In this document: piece by piece, positions 1 to 9,294 of the stretch | Position numbering within the stretch: position 1 is the first letter of the stretch | Layout of the letters: every line of letters starts with the position of its first letter | From: Pseudomonas prosekii | Lineage (GTDB): Bacteria > Pseudomonadota > Gammaproteobacteria > Pseudomonadales > Pseudomonadaceae | DNA length: 64,000 nt | Direction of reading: 5' to 3' | NCBI RefSeq assembly: GCF_900105155.1 | Contig: NZ_LT629762.1 | Location: forward strand, 4,783,501-4,847,500 | Notes under the pieces: model-generated | The model's database searches: none | What the model saw: only the letters and a program-made list of their open reading frames with translations | What the model was told of the DNA's origin: nothing | Translations under genes and position numbers: made by a program

Positions 1-3000
1 CACCTCGCGGGCGCCGGATGCCGTTACCACTTCGGCATAAGCAATGTTTCTGGCGCGCACGCTACGTAGTCTGTAAGGAAGGGTTTTCTGGAACTCCTGC
101 ATGACCGCGTTGATTTTCAAGTCGCTGTTGGCCCTCACCTGAATGGTTTCCCTGACAAACAGCGTGTCGAAAATCTCTGCGGTGCGCTGGCGGAAAACCT
201 CCGGCGCCTCTCTGCTGCGTGACCACGACGTCGCGCCTTCCGGCAGGGTGCTGACGATCATGCGCGTGGAATGGTCGAACAACACCGCTTCGCCCGGGCT
301 GGTCTGCACCGAGAGCCATTTGAGGGTGTCGGGTGGATTGGCATGGCCGCCGATGGGAATCGCAATCTCGTCCATGGTTTTCAGCGCCCGGTCTACCGCG
401 TCAACGCCGTGGATACGCGCGACGTTGTTGGCGTTCAGCGAACCGGTGTAGACCTGTTTCAGCTCATCGCGGAGCTCGGCGGACAGTGTTTCGGCTTTCT
501 TCAGCGTCAACAGTTCATGGGGCATTTGCCCCTTGATGCGCTCGGCGACATAAAAGTCGCCAGCATTCAGGCGAGTGAAAATGTAGTGCCTGGAGCTGTC
601 GCTGGCCTCGACCACAATCGCCCCGACCCGCAGGTTATCCACCAGCGGCTGACCCGGCACTGGCAAGCTGACCATCACCCGGCCAAACATCGCTTGCTGA
701 AACTCCAGCGTGGCCTGGAGCGTGGCGTGCCGGGCGATAGTCGAGGCCAGCATTGGTGGGCGATCAGTCGCCGGGGTATAGATGACGTCGCCAAACCACA
801 GTGCCCAAGCTCTGCTTTCGTCGTAGTCGCCAACCGCCAGCGTCGGTGCCGGGTCACGCGTGACGTAGCGGGTCTCGCAGACGCCTGAATCCGGGGCTCG
901 ACGCAACTGGCAGGGGTGTCTTTTTAGCCCTTGATCGTCGATCAGGTCGGCGCGATGCAGCTTATCGTCGTCGAGACGGTAGGGCGCTTCGTCGATCAGC
1001 AGCGTGGTCCTGCCATCGACCTCAAGCAGTTCGCGCACACGGACGCTGCTCGGTACATCGACCACGGCGTGGCTGTCGGTCATGTGCAGCGCACTGTAAT
1101 ACGACCGCCCCGGCGACAGCTCGCCGGATTTGGTGGCTAACGTCGGCCCGTAGGGTTTTGACGACAGCGGATCGACCAGTCGGTAGTCGGATTTGCCAGA
1201 AACCGCCAGATTGCGCGCAGGCACGTCGTCAATGCCTTTCACGCGCACCAGTTGATCGCCTTCGGCCCGCGGTTTCCAATGGCCAACGTCGGTAATTTGC
1301 GGATGGCTGCGGACCAGGTCGTAGCGACCTGCGCGCCCCAGCAACTGCAAGAATGTGCGTCGCCCGGCCCGGCTGGTTTTGTTCAAGACATGGCCCAGAC
1401 CGGCCAGCAATGAAACCGGGCCGTCCAGCGGATTGAAATTGTCCGCCAGCGAAATCATCAGTTCCATCGTCAGCAACTTGAACGAGGGCAATGGCGCCCG
1501 GAGTGCCCGCTGGCCGGTGCGGGTAATCAGGCGCACCGAACCGGATGCGTATTTGCCGACCGGCAATACGAACGAGAGTGTGTCGGCGAACAGGCCGAAA
1601 GCGCCCTCGATCCAGCGCGTCTTGTCGTTTGAGGCCAGGTCGTCGAGGCTGCCCCAGAAAGGCACCAGGGACTTCGCCAGTTCGATTGCTTTTTTGTACC
1701 AGTCGGCCTTGCGTTCGGGCTCGGTCTGTCCGTAAGCGGCGTCGCGCAGGGTTTTCGGGTCGATGAATAACAGTTGGGAGGCGATGGCATGACTGATATC
1801 GACGATGCGCGGCGAGGTCAGTGTCTGTGCGACGCGCAGCGGGTTTATTTCGGTGGCCGTGGCGGCGGCGAGCGTTGCGCCTAATGGTTCAATGATTGCC
1901 TGGCAACGCGCGTTGGGCGTGGGAACAGTTCCGGTGGCATGCGCCTGCCAGTCGAAAGGCAGGTCGGTGTGACGGCGAACTTCAACGGAAACATTCAGCG
2001 ACTTTCTCAGCGACCAACGCTCGGTTGTCAATCCGCCAGTCAACCATTCAGGTGTCAATTGGCCGAGGCACCGAATCACGCCAGCCTTGGGCAACAATTC
2101 GTAGTGAGTGATCCGGCTCGCGTAGTCAGCCTCGAGGATCAGCCCGTAGCGAGCCCGCAGCGGCAAAATCTTTTCCGCCGTTTCATGCTGGGCCTCGACC
2201 CCGCTGGTTTGCTTTCTGAGGCTGTAGATCCGGACTTCGCCCAGTTGCAGCGCCAGGCGATCCGCATTGGGCAAGGATGCAATCAGGCTCGTGATAAGGG
2301 TTTGGTAGGCGCCGGTGGTGCGCTGCAAATAATCGGCGAACTCGGTCTCGAACAGCGCCTTCACATCCGGCATTCTGGCCCGGGGCGAGATGACCAGTGG
2401 ACGGCCTGCGAAGGATTTTCCGGGCGCCGGCCAAGCGGCTTCGGTTTTGATCGTGCGTTGTTCGTCAATCCGAATCCATTGCTTGCCCACGGTCACGCCA
2501 TCGCCCTCGGTGACGAACCAGGTGTCGTGGCGATCAAACAAACCGGACGCCAACACATCGAGGAAGGAATACACGTTGTAATCCTTGCCTTCGAGATAAG
2601 GCGCATCCAGCACACGAGGAAGGTGAAGGCCGATCCTCCTCGCGAGCTTTCGACCGTCCGCGAGGAACGCCACTTTGCCGAAGATCTTTTCCATTTCTCT
2701 TTGTGCAATGTTCAGACGCTGCACGGGTGCTTCGTTCAACTGCTTGACGGCTTTGTCGATTTCATCCGTGTATTTGTCTAACTGGGCCAGCGCAGTTTCA
2801 ACATCGTTATGTGTGTATTGTTCGCGAGGTTTGGCGGTAATCACCGCATAGGTTTCTGCCCAGTCCAGTGTTGGTTGAAGTTTGGCCAGGGCAATGTCAG
2901 CCGTTCGGTCTTCGGTGGTACTTTCTGCCAGCGCAATCGGCAGGTTGACCAGTTGCTGGAACGTCAGACTCTCGAGCAATCGGTGATCAATGAACTTGAT

Positions 3001-4233
3001 CAAGTTCACCCCCGTCACAAAGTTGAACCAGACGATCGAACTTCTGTAGGAAAGATCATCGGGGATATCCCGCACACGAAACTCGGCAGGCCATTGCCGC
3101 AGGAATAATCGCGCAATCACAACAGCCTCTTTCCCGCAGGCTGCACGGTGCGTGGTTATAAGGTGTTGTTCAAATTCGTGACGAATAGTCTGATAACTTT
3201 TCCCCCAGTTTGTCTGCGCCTGCCAGGCATAACCGGCAATCGCCGAGGAGTTTTCATCACTCGGTTCACTGAGCCATAGTTGCAAGGCCTGGGCGACCAG
3301 TTGTGTGCGAACCATTGGCGAAGTCTCTTCACCGGGAGCGGCCCCGTACCATCCCATGGTTATTAACAGCAGTGTGCTCAATCGTTGCGCTTCGGCGTTG
3401 TGCAAAATCTTTTGCAAGTAAACAGTAGGCGTGGCCCGAACTTGCTCCAACGTTGCGTCACCAAGTACTTCATTGGCCAGCCAGGTCAGGGGCGAGGTAT
3501 GGCTTGGCGGCATAAACGCTGTCACGGTTTCGATTATTTCCTTGCGGACAATCTCGGTGTGCACCTGTTGTATATCGACTGTGTTCTGCTCGGCAGACTC
3601 GCGCCGGCTCGCGCGAAATGCGCTGCGATCCTTATCAGTGGGCCGGCGTCTGAGCGCGAGGATATTGAAGTCGTCTTCGAGTCGCAGATGATGGCTGGCG
3701 ATTTTTTCCTGCACATGCTGGATCGCGGCGGGGTGCTGTTGCGGGTGTCTGGGCGTCCATGCCGCGAAACCATAGAACCGGCACATTCTTTCCAGGCTGA
3801 CCATTTGATTGGAATTGATCTGCCCGCCCAATAAAGAAGCCGCGCGTTCGATTCGCGGTTTCAGCACTTGCCAACTGGCTTGCTCGGTCAATGGCAAAGT
3901 GACTTTGCTGCCATCCTCCATCCAGCCTCGGTACACGTATTTGCCGTTCTCCAGCGTAACGCTCAGGTCACCCTGTTTGATCTGCCTCCGGCTGCACATG
4001 TCGATGTAGGGTCTGTCGCGCAGCAGGTTCCACAGCGCGTTAAGCCCGTCCTCGCTGACCCGGCGCAGCGGTGAAAAGGCCCCGATCATCAGCGGATTGG
4101 CGAGGTGCACAACGCTGGGCGGCTCGTTCATCGCGGACAGTATCAGTTGGTAGTCGTGCAGCTGGCCGGTATGCAGTTGTGCCTCGGTGGGAAAAGTGGG
4201 CGGGAACAGGCCACTGGGAGTGATGGTTTGCAT
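1..4233 (-). CDS. Giant putative toxin/effector-type protein, 3' part outside window
   Basis: An uninterrupted minus-strand frame of 1,411 codons runs from an ATG at 4233 to the left edge; I checked every codon triplet and found no stop. The start MQTITPSGLFPP is preceded by AAGGA at good spacing. No signal peptide is visible. The N-terminal ~600 residues are mixed helical and soluble-looking. A segment around residues 880-960 (containing FGLFADTLSFVLPVG and SLLAGLGHVL) is hydrophobic. After it comes a region with DQLVRVKGIDDVPARN. The style resembles the very large Pseudomonas proteins labelled dermonecrotic-toxin or membrane-targeted effector (DUF6543-like), but that is recall, not a search. 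No catalytic motif can be named and the C-terminus, where a toxin activity would lie, is missing. The reading frame is certain; the function is a guess. Confidence 0.75.
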   Translation of the reverse strand, partial: MQTITPSGLFPPTFPTEAQLHTGQLHDYQLILSAMNEPPSVVHLANPLMIGAFSPLRRVSEDGLNALWNLLRDRPYIDMCSRRQIKQGDLSVTLENGKYVYRGWMEDGSKVTLPLTEQASWQVLKPRIERAASLLGGQINSNQMVSLERMCRFYGFAAWTPRHPQQHPAAIQHVQEKIASHHLRLEDDFNILALRRRPTDKDRSAFRASRRESAEQNTVDIQQVHTEIVRKEIIETVTAFMPPSHTSPLTWLANEVLGDATLEQVRATPTVYLQKILHNAEAQRLSTLLLITMGWYGAAPGEETSPMVRTQLVAQALQLWLSEPSDENSSAIAGYAWQAQTNWGKSYQTIRHEFEQHLITTHRAACGKEAVVIARLFLRQWPAEFRVRDIPDDLSYRSSIVWFNFVTGVNLIKFIDHRLLESLTFQQLVNLPIALAESTTEDRTADIALAKLQPTLDWAETYAVITAKPREQYTHNDVETALAQLDKYTDEIDKAVKQLNEAPVQRLNIAQREMEKIFGKVAFLADGRKLARRIGLHLPRVLDAPYLEGKDYNVYSFLDVLASGLFDRHDTWFVTEGDGVTVGKQWIRIDEQRTIKTEAAWPAPGKSFAGRPLVISPRARMPDVKALFETEFADYLQRTTGAYQTLITSLIASLPNADRLALQLGEVRIYSLRKQTSGVEAQHETAEKILPLRARYGLILEADYASRITHYELLPKAGVIRCLGQLTPEWLTGGLTTERWSLRKSLNVSVEVRRHTDLPFDWQAHATGTVPTPNARCQAIIEPLGATLAAATATEINPLRVAQTLTSPRIVDISHAIASQLLFIDPKTLRDAAYGQTEPERKADWYKKAIELAKSLVPFWGSLDDLASNDKTRWIEGAFGLFADTLSFVLPVGKYASGSVRLITRTGQRALRAPLPSFKLLTMELMISLADNFNPLDGPVSLLAGLGHVLNKTSRAGRRTFLQLLGRAGRYDLVRSHPQITDVGHWKPRAEGDQLVRVKGIDDVPARNLAVSGKSDYRLVDPLSSKPYGPTLATKSGELSPGRSYYSALHMTDSHAVVDVPSSVRVRELLEVDGRTTLLIDEAPYRLDDDKLHRADLIDDQGLKRHPCQLRRAPDSGVCETRYVTRDPAPTLAVGDYDESRAWALWFGDVIYTPATDRPPMLASTIARHATLQATLEFQQAMFGRVMVSLPVPGQPLVDNLRVGAIVVEASDSSRHYIFTRLNAGDFYVAERIKGQMPHELLTLKKAETLSAELRDELKQVYTGSLNANNVARIHGVDAVDRALKTMDEIAIPIGGHANPPDTLKWLSVQTSPGEAVLFDHSTRMIVSTLPEGATSWSRSREAPEVFRQRTAEIFDTLFVRETIQVRANSDLKINAVMQEFQKTLPYRLRSVRARNIAYAEVVTASGAREV

Positions 4234-4530
4234 GAGCGTCCTTGTCTTGATCGTTGGTCAGAGGGGCGGCGGCGGGATTAGGTGCAATTACAAACGATCG
4301 GAGGACGGCGCTGGCGGTACATAGTTATCGCGGCAGACGTTATCGAGTTGGAATTTCTGCGCAGCGCTGTTGACCAAGTTTTGCCCCATCTACGCTCAAA
4401 AAACGTCATTTATGGGGAACTGACCACATCGTGAGCAGCGGCTTCCTTGCGAGGAGTGCGAACGCCTCCTAGTCTTGCGACAGTGGTCGGATCTGGATGA
4501 TGATCAGGCAGTACCTATGCAAGGGACCTC
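4234..4530. other. Intergenic region between divergent genes
   Basis: This 297-bp stretch separates the giant minus-strand gene from the GGDEF/EAL gene and must contain both promoters. I see no convincing -10/-35 pair, no REP element and no small ORF with a ribosome binding site. Confidence 0.5.
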
Positions 4531-6990
4531 ATGAAGCCAAACCGGACTCTCGGAACGCCGCGATTGTTGGGCATCGTCTGGCCGTTTATTGCCGTTGTGC
4601 TGTTTCAGGCGTTGCTGGGTGGCGTCAGCCTTTATGTGCTGTCGGCCGTTCGCGGCTATGTCGCCGGTGAAAGCCTGTGGTCAAAAGGCCAGAAAGACGC
4701 GATCTATTACCTCAACCTCTACGCCGACAGCCGCGACGAGGCGATCTACCTCAAATACCAGAATGCGCTGACCGTGCCTCAAGGTGGGCATGAGCTGCGC
4801 CTGGCGCTCGATAAACAACCGCCGGACCTCGACGCCGCGCGGGTCGGCATTCTCAAGGGCGGCAATCATCCTGACGACGTCGCCAGCGTGATCTGGCTGT
4901 ACCTCAACTTTCGGCATTTCAGTTACCTGGAAAAAGCCATCGACCGCTGGAAGGTCGGCGATGCCTATCTGGTGCAGCTGGACAACGTCGCGCAGCAAAT
5001 GCACCAACGCGTACTGAATGACCAGGCCAGCGCCGCCGATATCCAGCGCTGGAAAGCGCAGATATTCGCCATCAATGACGCCGTCACCCCGGCCGCCCGG
5101 GCTTTCAGCGATGCGCTGGGCGAAGGGTCGCGGTTGATTCTGCGCTTGCTGCTGGTGACCAACCTGGCCACAGCGCTGGGGCTGATCGTGTTGGCGTTGC
5201 TGCGCACCCACAAGTTGCTCAAGCAGCGCCACGCCTTCGCCGACGCGCTGCAACTGGAAAAAGAACGCGCGCAAATCACCCTGCAATCCATCGGCGACGG
5301 CGTGATTACCACCGACGTCGACGGCGCGATTGCCTACATGAACCCGGCCGCCGAGGCGCTGACGCACTGGAAAGCCGAACAGGCGACCGGTCTGCCATTG
5401 GCGGCGCTGTTCAATCTGCTCGACGAGAATGCCCAGACTGACGGCTTCACGTTGATCGAAAGAATTTTGAGCGGCCAGCTCAGCGGCGGCAGCGAGCATT
5501 CGAAACTGCTTCAGCGCCTCGACGGCAGCACCGTTTCGGTGACCTTGGTGGGCGCGCCGATCAGCAACGCCGGCAAGGTCAGCGGCACGGTCCTGGTGCT
5601 GCACGACATGACGCAGGAGCGGCAATACATCGCCAATCTGTCGTGGCAAGCGACCCACGACGCTTTGACCGGGCTGGCCAACCGTCGCGAATTCGAATAT
5701 CGCCTGGAGCAGGCGCTGCACAATCTGACGCGCCAGACCGGGCGCCATTCGCTGATGTTCCTCGACCTCGATCAGTTCAAGCTGGTCAACGACACCAGCG
5801 GCCATGCGGCGGGGGACGAGTTGCTGCGGCATATCTGCGTATTGCTGCAATCGGATCTGCGCGAAGGTGACACCTTGGCGCGGCTGGGCGGCGACGAGTT
5901 CGGCATTTTGCTGGAAAACTGCGCGCCGGAAGCCGCGGAGAAAATCGCCGAAGTGCTGCGCCAGACCGTGCAAAACCTGCATTTTGTGTGGAAGGGCCGG
6001 CCATTCCTGACCACAGTAAGCATCGGCCTGGTGCATGTGGCGCAAACCCCGACCACCCTCGAAGCCTCGCTGCGCGCCGCCGATATGGCCTGTTACATGG
6101 CCAAGGAAAAGGGCCGCAACCGGGTTCAGGTCTACCATGCCGACGATTCGGAACTGTCGATGCGCTTCGGCGAAATGGCTTGGGTGCAGCGCTTGCACAT
6201 GGCGCTGGAAGAGAACCGCTTCTGTTTATATGCCCAGGAAATTGCCCCGTTGGGGCATACCGAGAAGGCTGGCGGACATATAGAAATACTCTTGCGCCTG
6301 CATGACGAAGCCGGGCGCATGATACTTCCCGACAGTTTCATTCCTGCCGCTGAACGTTATGGTTTGATGACATCGCTGGATCGTTGGGTTGTCGAGAATG
6401 TATTCAAGATCATCGCGCAATGTATAGCGCAACAACATAAGGCGCCGTTAGCCATGTGTGCGATTAATCTGTCAGGCATTACTATCGGAGATGAGGCGTT
6501 TTTGCACTTCCTGCGTGAACAGTTTGTTACTTACGCTATTCCTCCTGAAATGATTTGTTTTGAAATTACCGAAACCAGCGCTATTGCGAATTTGGCGAGT
6601 GCAATCAGATTTATTAATGAACTCAAAGGTTTAGGCTGCCACTTTTCACTGGATGACTTTTGCGCCGGAATGTCTTCATTCGCTTACTTGAAACATTTAC
6701 CTGTAGACTTCCTGAAGATCGACGGGAGTTTCGTTAAGGACATGTTGGACGACCCGATTAACCGGGCAATGGTCGAAGTGATTAACCATATCGGCCATGT
6801 CATGGGTAAGCGCACTATTGCCGAGTTTGTCGAGACACCGCAGATCGAGCAGGCACTGCTCGAGATCGGTGTTGATTACGCTCAAGGGTATGTAATCGAA
6901 CGCCCGCAGTTGTTTAACTGCGACAGTTTGCTAAGTCGTCCGGCCAGACCGCAACCGCTGTTGTTCAAGGCGCCTGGCACGTTCCGTTGA
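4531..6990 (+). CDS. Membrane-anchored PAS-GGDEF-EAL cyclic-di-GMP protein
   Basis: An 819-residue inner-membrane protein predicted to make and/or break cyclic-di-GMP. The ATG follows AGGGA. A transmembrane helix lies near residues 13-40 and a second near 201-223, with a periplasmic sensor between them. A PAS-like segment (about 250-360) carries GDGVITTDVDG. GGDEF is intact at 453-457, with an RxxD inhibitory site at R444-D447 exactly five residues before it. The EAL domain begins with E585-I-L-L-R instead of EALLR. Later EAL residues are present (NLS, FEITET, LKIDGSF, AEFVE), but the usual DDFG reads DDFC. Both activities look possible; the net direction cannot be told. GC content drops sharply in the EAL half (about 6270-6900), unlike the rest of the gene. 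The TenA-like gene follows 45 bp downstream and may be cotranscribed. Confidence 0.9.
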   Translation: MKPNRTLGTPRLLGIVWPFIAVVLFQALLGGVSLYVLSAVRGYVAGESLWSKGQKDAIYYLNLYADSRDEAIYLKYQNALTVPQGGHELRLALDKQPPDLDAARVGILKGGNHPDDVASVIWLYLNFRHFSYLEKAIDRWKVGDAYLVQLDNVAQQMHQRVLNDQASAADIQRWKAQIFAINDAVTPAARAFSDALGEGSRLILRLLLVTNLATALGLIVLALLRTHKLLKQRHAFADALQLEKERAQITLQSIGDGVITTDVDGAIAYMNPAAEALTHWKAEQATGLPLAALFNLLDENAQTDGFTLIERILSGQLSGGSEHSKLLQRLDGSTVSVTLVGAPISNAGKVSGTVLVLHDMTQERQYIANLSWQATHDALTGLANRREFEYRLEQALHNLTRQTGRHSLMFLDLDQFKLVNDTSGHAAGDELLRHICVLLQSDLREGDTLARLGGDEFGILLENCAPEAAEKIAEVLRQTVQNLHFVWKGRPFLTTVSIGLVHVAQTPTTLEASLRAADMACYMAKEKGRNRVQVYHADDSELSMRFGEMAWVQRLHMALEENRFCLYAQEIAPLGHTEKAGGHIEILLRLHDEAGRMILPDSFIPAAERYGLMTSLDRWVVENVFKIIAQCIAQQHKAPLAMCAINLSGITIGDEAFLHFLREQFVTYAIPPEMICFEITETSAIANLASAIRFINELKGLGCHFSLDDFCAGMSSFAYLKHLPVDFLKIDGSFVKDMLDDPINRAMVEVINHIGHVMGKRTIAEFVETPQIEQALLEIGVDYAQGYVIERPQLFNCDSLLSRPARPQPLLFKAPGTFR

Positions 6991-7035
6991 ACATCTCTCG
7001 TTGATCTGACAATCACAATCAAAAGGAGCCGAACA

Positions 7036-7830
7036 GTGATCGATACATTCAACCGAACCGGACCACTCATGGAAGCTGCGAGTTACCCAGCCTGGGCACA
7101 GCAACTCATCGAGGATTGCAGCGAGAGCAAGCGCCGGGTAGTCGAACACGAACTGTATCAGCGCATGCGAGACAACAAACTCAGCGCCAGGACCATGCGT
7201 CAGTACCTCATCGGTGGCTGGCCAGTTGTCGAGCAGTTCGCGTTGTATATGGCACAAAACCTCACCAAGACCCGCTTCGCCCGCCATCCCGGCGAAGACA
7301 TGGCGCGGCGCTGGCTGATGCGCAACATTCGCGTCGAACTCAACCACGCCGATTACTGGGTGCACTGGAGCCGTTCTCACGGGATCAGCCTGGAAGATTT
7401 GCAGGCACAGCAAGTTGCCCCGGAACTGCACGCGTTGAGCCATTGGTGTTGGCACACCAGTTCGTCGGATTCGCTGATCGTGGCGATTGCCGCGACCAAC
7501 TATGCGATCGAAGGCGCGACCGGCGAGTGGTCGGCGGTGGTTTGTTCCAGTGGCGTCTATGCAGCGGCGTTCCCGGAAGAGGGTCGCAAGCGCGCGATGA
7601 AATGGCTGAAGATGCACGCTCAGTACGACGATGCCCACCCGTGGGAAGCGCTGGAAATCATCTGCACCCTGGCCGGGATGAACCCGAGCAAGTCACTGCA
7701 AGTGGAATTGCGCCAAGCGGTGTGCAAGAGCTACGACTACATGTTCCTGTTCCTTGAACGCTGCATGCAGCTGGAACATGCCGAACGTTCGTCGGTAAGC
7801 CGTGAGCGAATGGCGCTGGTCGAAGGCTGA
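7036..7830 (+). CDS. TenA/haem-oxygenase-like (iron-containing redox enzyme type) protein
   Basis: A 264-residue, all-helical-looking protein of the TenA/PqqC/haem-oxygenase-like fold. Start is GTG at 7036, chosen because AAGGAG sits at 7022-7027. Conserved-looking acidic and histidine positions include the segments ELNHADYWVHW and YAIEGATGEW, as in family members that bind iron or a small cofactor. Classical TenA hydrolyses aminopyrimidine in thiamin salvage, but this longer Pseudomonas type is usually annotated only as TenA-family or iron-containing redox enzyme, and no thiamin gene is nearby. It follows the GGDEF/EAL gene closely and ends in front of a REP pair that separates it from a convergent diguanylate cyclase gene. 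The fold family is fairly sure; the reaction is unknown. Confidence 0.7.
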   Translation: MIDTFNRTGPLMEAASYPAWAQQLIEDCSESKRRVVEHELYQRMRDNKLSARTMRQYLIGGWPVVEQFALYMAQNLTKTRFARHPGEDMARRWLMRNIRVELNHADYWVHWSRSHGISLEDLQAQQVAPELHALSHWCWHTSSSDSLIVAIAATNYAIEGATGEWSAVVCSSGVYAAAFPEEGRKRAMKWLKMHAQYDDAHPWEALEIICTLAGMNPSKSLQVELRQAVCKSYDYMFLFLERCMQLEHAERSSVSRERMALVEG

Positions 7831-7852
7831 GCTTAGCGTCACCGCAAACAAC

Positions 7853-7940
7853 TGTGGGAGCGAGCTTGCTCGCGATGCAGACAACTCGGTGTAAGCGGCA
7901 TACCGAGTTATCGTTCATCGCGAGCGGGCTCGCTCCCACA
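7853..7940. repeat. REP pair (REPIN) between convergent genes
   Basis: The left arm TGTGGGAGCGAGCTTGCTCG and the right arm CGAGCGGGCTCGCTCCCACA face each other across about 45 bp. This is the common fluorescens-group REP sequence arranged as an inverted pair. It lies between two convergent genes, where it could also slow transcription. Confidence 0.85.
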
Positions 7941-7964
7941 TTGATTTGTGCGGCTGCTGAAGAC

Positions 7965-8891
7965 TCAGCCCGCCATCGCCAAGCGATTACGCCCCTCGCG
8001 CTTGGCCACGTACAGCGCGCTGTCTGCACGACGCAGCAGGCTTTCGGCGGATTCGCCGGGCAGCAACGTTGAGCAACCGAGGCTGACGGTCAGGTCGATC
8101 ATCTGCCCATCGGCGAGATATTCCTGAGCCTGCGCGGCAAAGCGCAAGCGCTCGCCGACCATCGCTGCTGCCTCACGGGGCGTGTTGGACAGCAGGATCA
8201 AAAACTCCTCACCGCCAAAACGGAACACCATGTCGACATTGCGCAACTGGCTTTTGATCGAGGCTGCGACGGCTTTGAGCACTTCATCACCAGCGCTGTG
8301 GCCGTGGCTGTCGTTGACGCGTTTGAAGTGGTCGATATCGAGCATCAGCAACGACAACGGCTGCATATGCCGGCGGGCCATTTCAATTTCGCGTTGCAGC
8401 GTCTGGTCCATGGCGACGCGGTTGCCGGTGCCGGTCAGCGGATCGCGCAGAGCGCTCTGGGTCGCCGCGCGGTAGAGCAGGGCGTTGCGCATAGGGAACA
8501 GCAGCGCCGACAGCAACGATTCCAGATGACCTTGTTCCTGCTCGCTGAAACGCTGATTGCGGCGGAACACCAGTTCACCCAAATGCTCGCCTTCGTGGCT
8601 GAGGTTATAGCTGACGGTATGGTGACCGCGCTGACCGAATTCCAGACGCAAATCGCTGGTCTGGTGGCGGTAACTCAAAGCATCCAGCGGCACGAGGCGC
8701 TGAATTTCGCGAAAGAACAGGCCCAGAATGCGTTGTGGCTCAAGGCTGGTCTGCAATTGCAGACCCAGTTGCTGGCGCAATTGCGCAAGGCTGACCGGCC
8801 GTTCCAGAAGCGCAGGCTGTTGACCGAAGCCCAGGCGTTGCAATTTCGCACGATCGAAGTCAATTGCGTTGGTCTGGGATGGAGATTTCAT
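7965..8891 (-). CDS. Soluble diguanylate cyclase, GAF-like N-terminus plus GGEEF
   Basis: A 308-residue cytoplasmic protein expected to make cyclic-di-GMP from two GTP. An N-terminal GAF-like sensor (about 40-140) precedes a GGDEF domain (about 145-305). The signature is GGEEF at residues 226-230, with an RxxD inhibitory site (R217-N-V-D220) five residues upstream, so product inhibition is likely. No transmembrane segment or signal peptide is seen. The size and the position next to the yciK-mupP-ubiG-gyrA block match P. aeruginosa PA3177, a known active diguanylate cyclase; the orthology is inferred from order and layout. The ATG at 8891 is preceded by AGGGG at somewhat long spacing. Confidence 0.88.
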   Translation of the reverse strand: MKSPSQTNAIDFDRAKLQRLGFGQQPALLERPVSLAQLRQQLGLQLQTSLEPQRILGLFFREIQRLVPLDALSYRHQTSDLRLEFGQRGHHTVSYNLSHEGEHLGELVFRRNQRFSEQEQGHLESLLSALLFPMRNALLYRAATQSALRDPLTGTGNRVAMDQTLQREIEMARRHMQPLSLLMLDIDHFKRVNDSHGHSAGDEVLKAVAASIKSQLRNVDMVFRFGGEEFLILLSNTPREAAAMVGERLRFAAQAQEYLADGQMIDLTVSLGCSTLLPGESAESLLRRADSALYVAKREGRNRLAMAG

Positions 8892-9294
8892 ATGGCGTGA
8901 GCCCCTAAGCAGTAAGGCTGTCTTACAGGCTGGGTGAGAGCGGCTTTGGGCTGCGCGTCATACTGGTCCGTCAGTCCCGTAGGACATTTGGTACGAGTCT
9001 AGTCCGCTTTATCGAAGATAAGTAACCTATCGATTCTGGCGCCACTGCCAACTGCTTTCACACGTCTGTCTGAACAAATTAGAGCGAAAGTCGTGCCATT
9101 CAGTTCACTCGAATAAAATCCGTGCAAAATCATGGGATTACAACGCCTAGCTAGACGGGGCGGTAAGAATCGCGGCAATTGTTTGACTGGAAAATGCGAA
9201 AGTTACGACGATTGCCGTGTGCCGCGACGGATAAATGCCGCGGCACAAAGCGACGTGCGGGAGTTACTGACGGTATATCGGGGGGAATCGAGGG
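8892..9294. other. Intergenic region with one strong hairpin
   Basis: This 403-bp non-coding stretch holds the promoter side of the diguanylate cyclase gene and the 3' side of the yciK gene. A perfect 8-bp stem (GTGCCGCG / CGCGGCAC, 9219-9246) lies 48 bp past the yciK stop. It lacks a T run on either strand, so it is only a possible 3'-end structure for the yciK transcript. No ORF with a ribosome binding site was found. Confidence 0.45.

Noticed and set aside
4681..6198. A 505-codon minus-strand frame antisense to the GGDEF/EAL gene
   Set aside because: It stops being open exactly where GC falls, as expected for a composition effect; no protein features.
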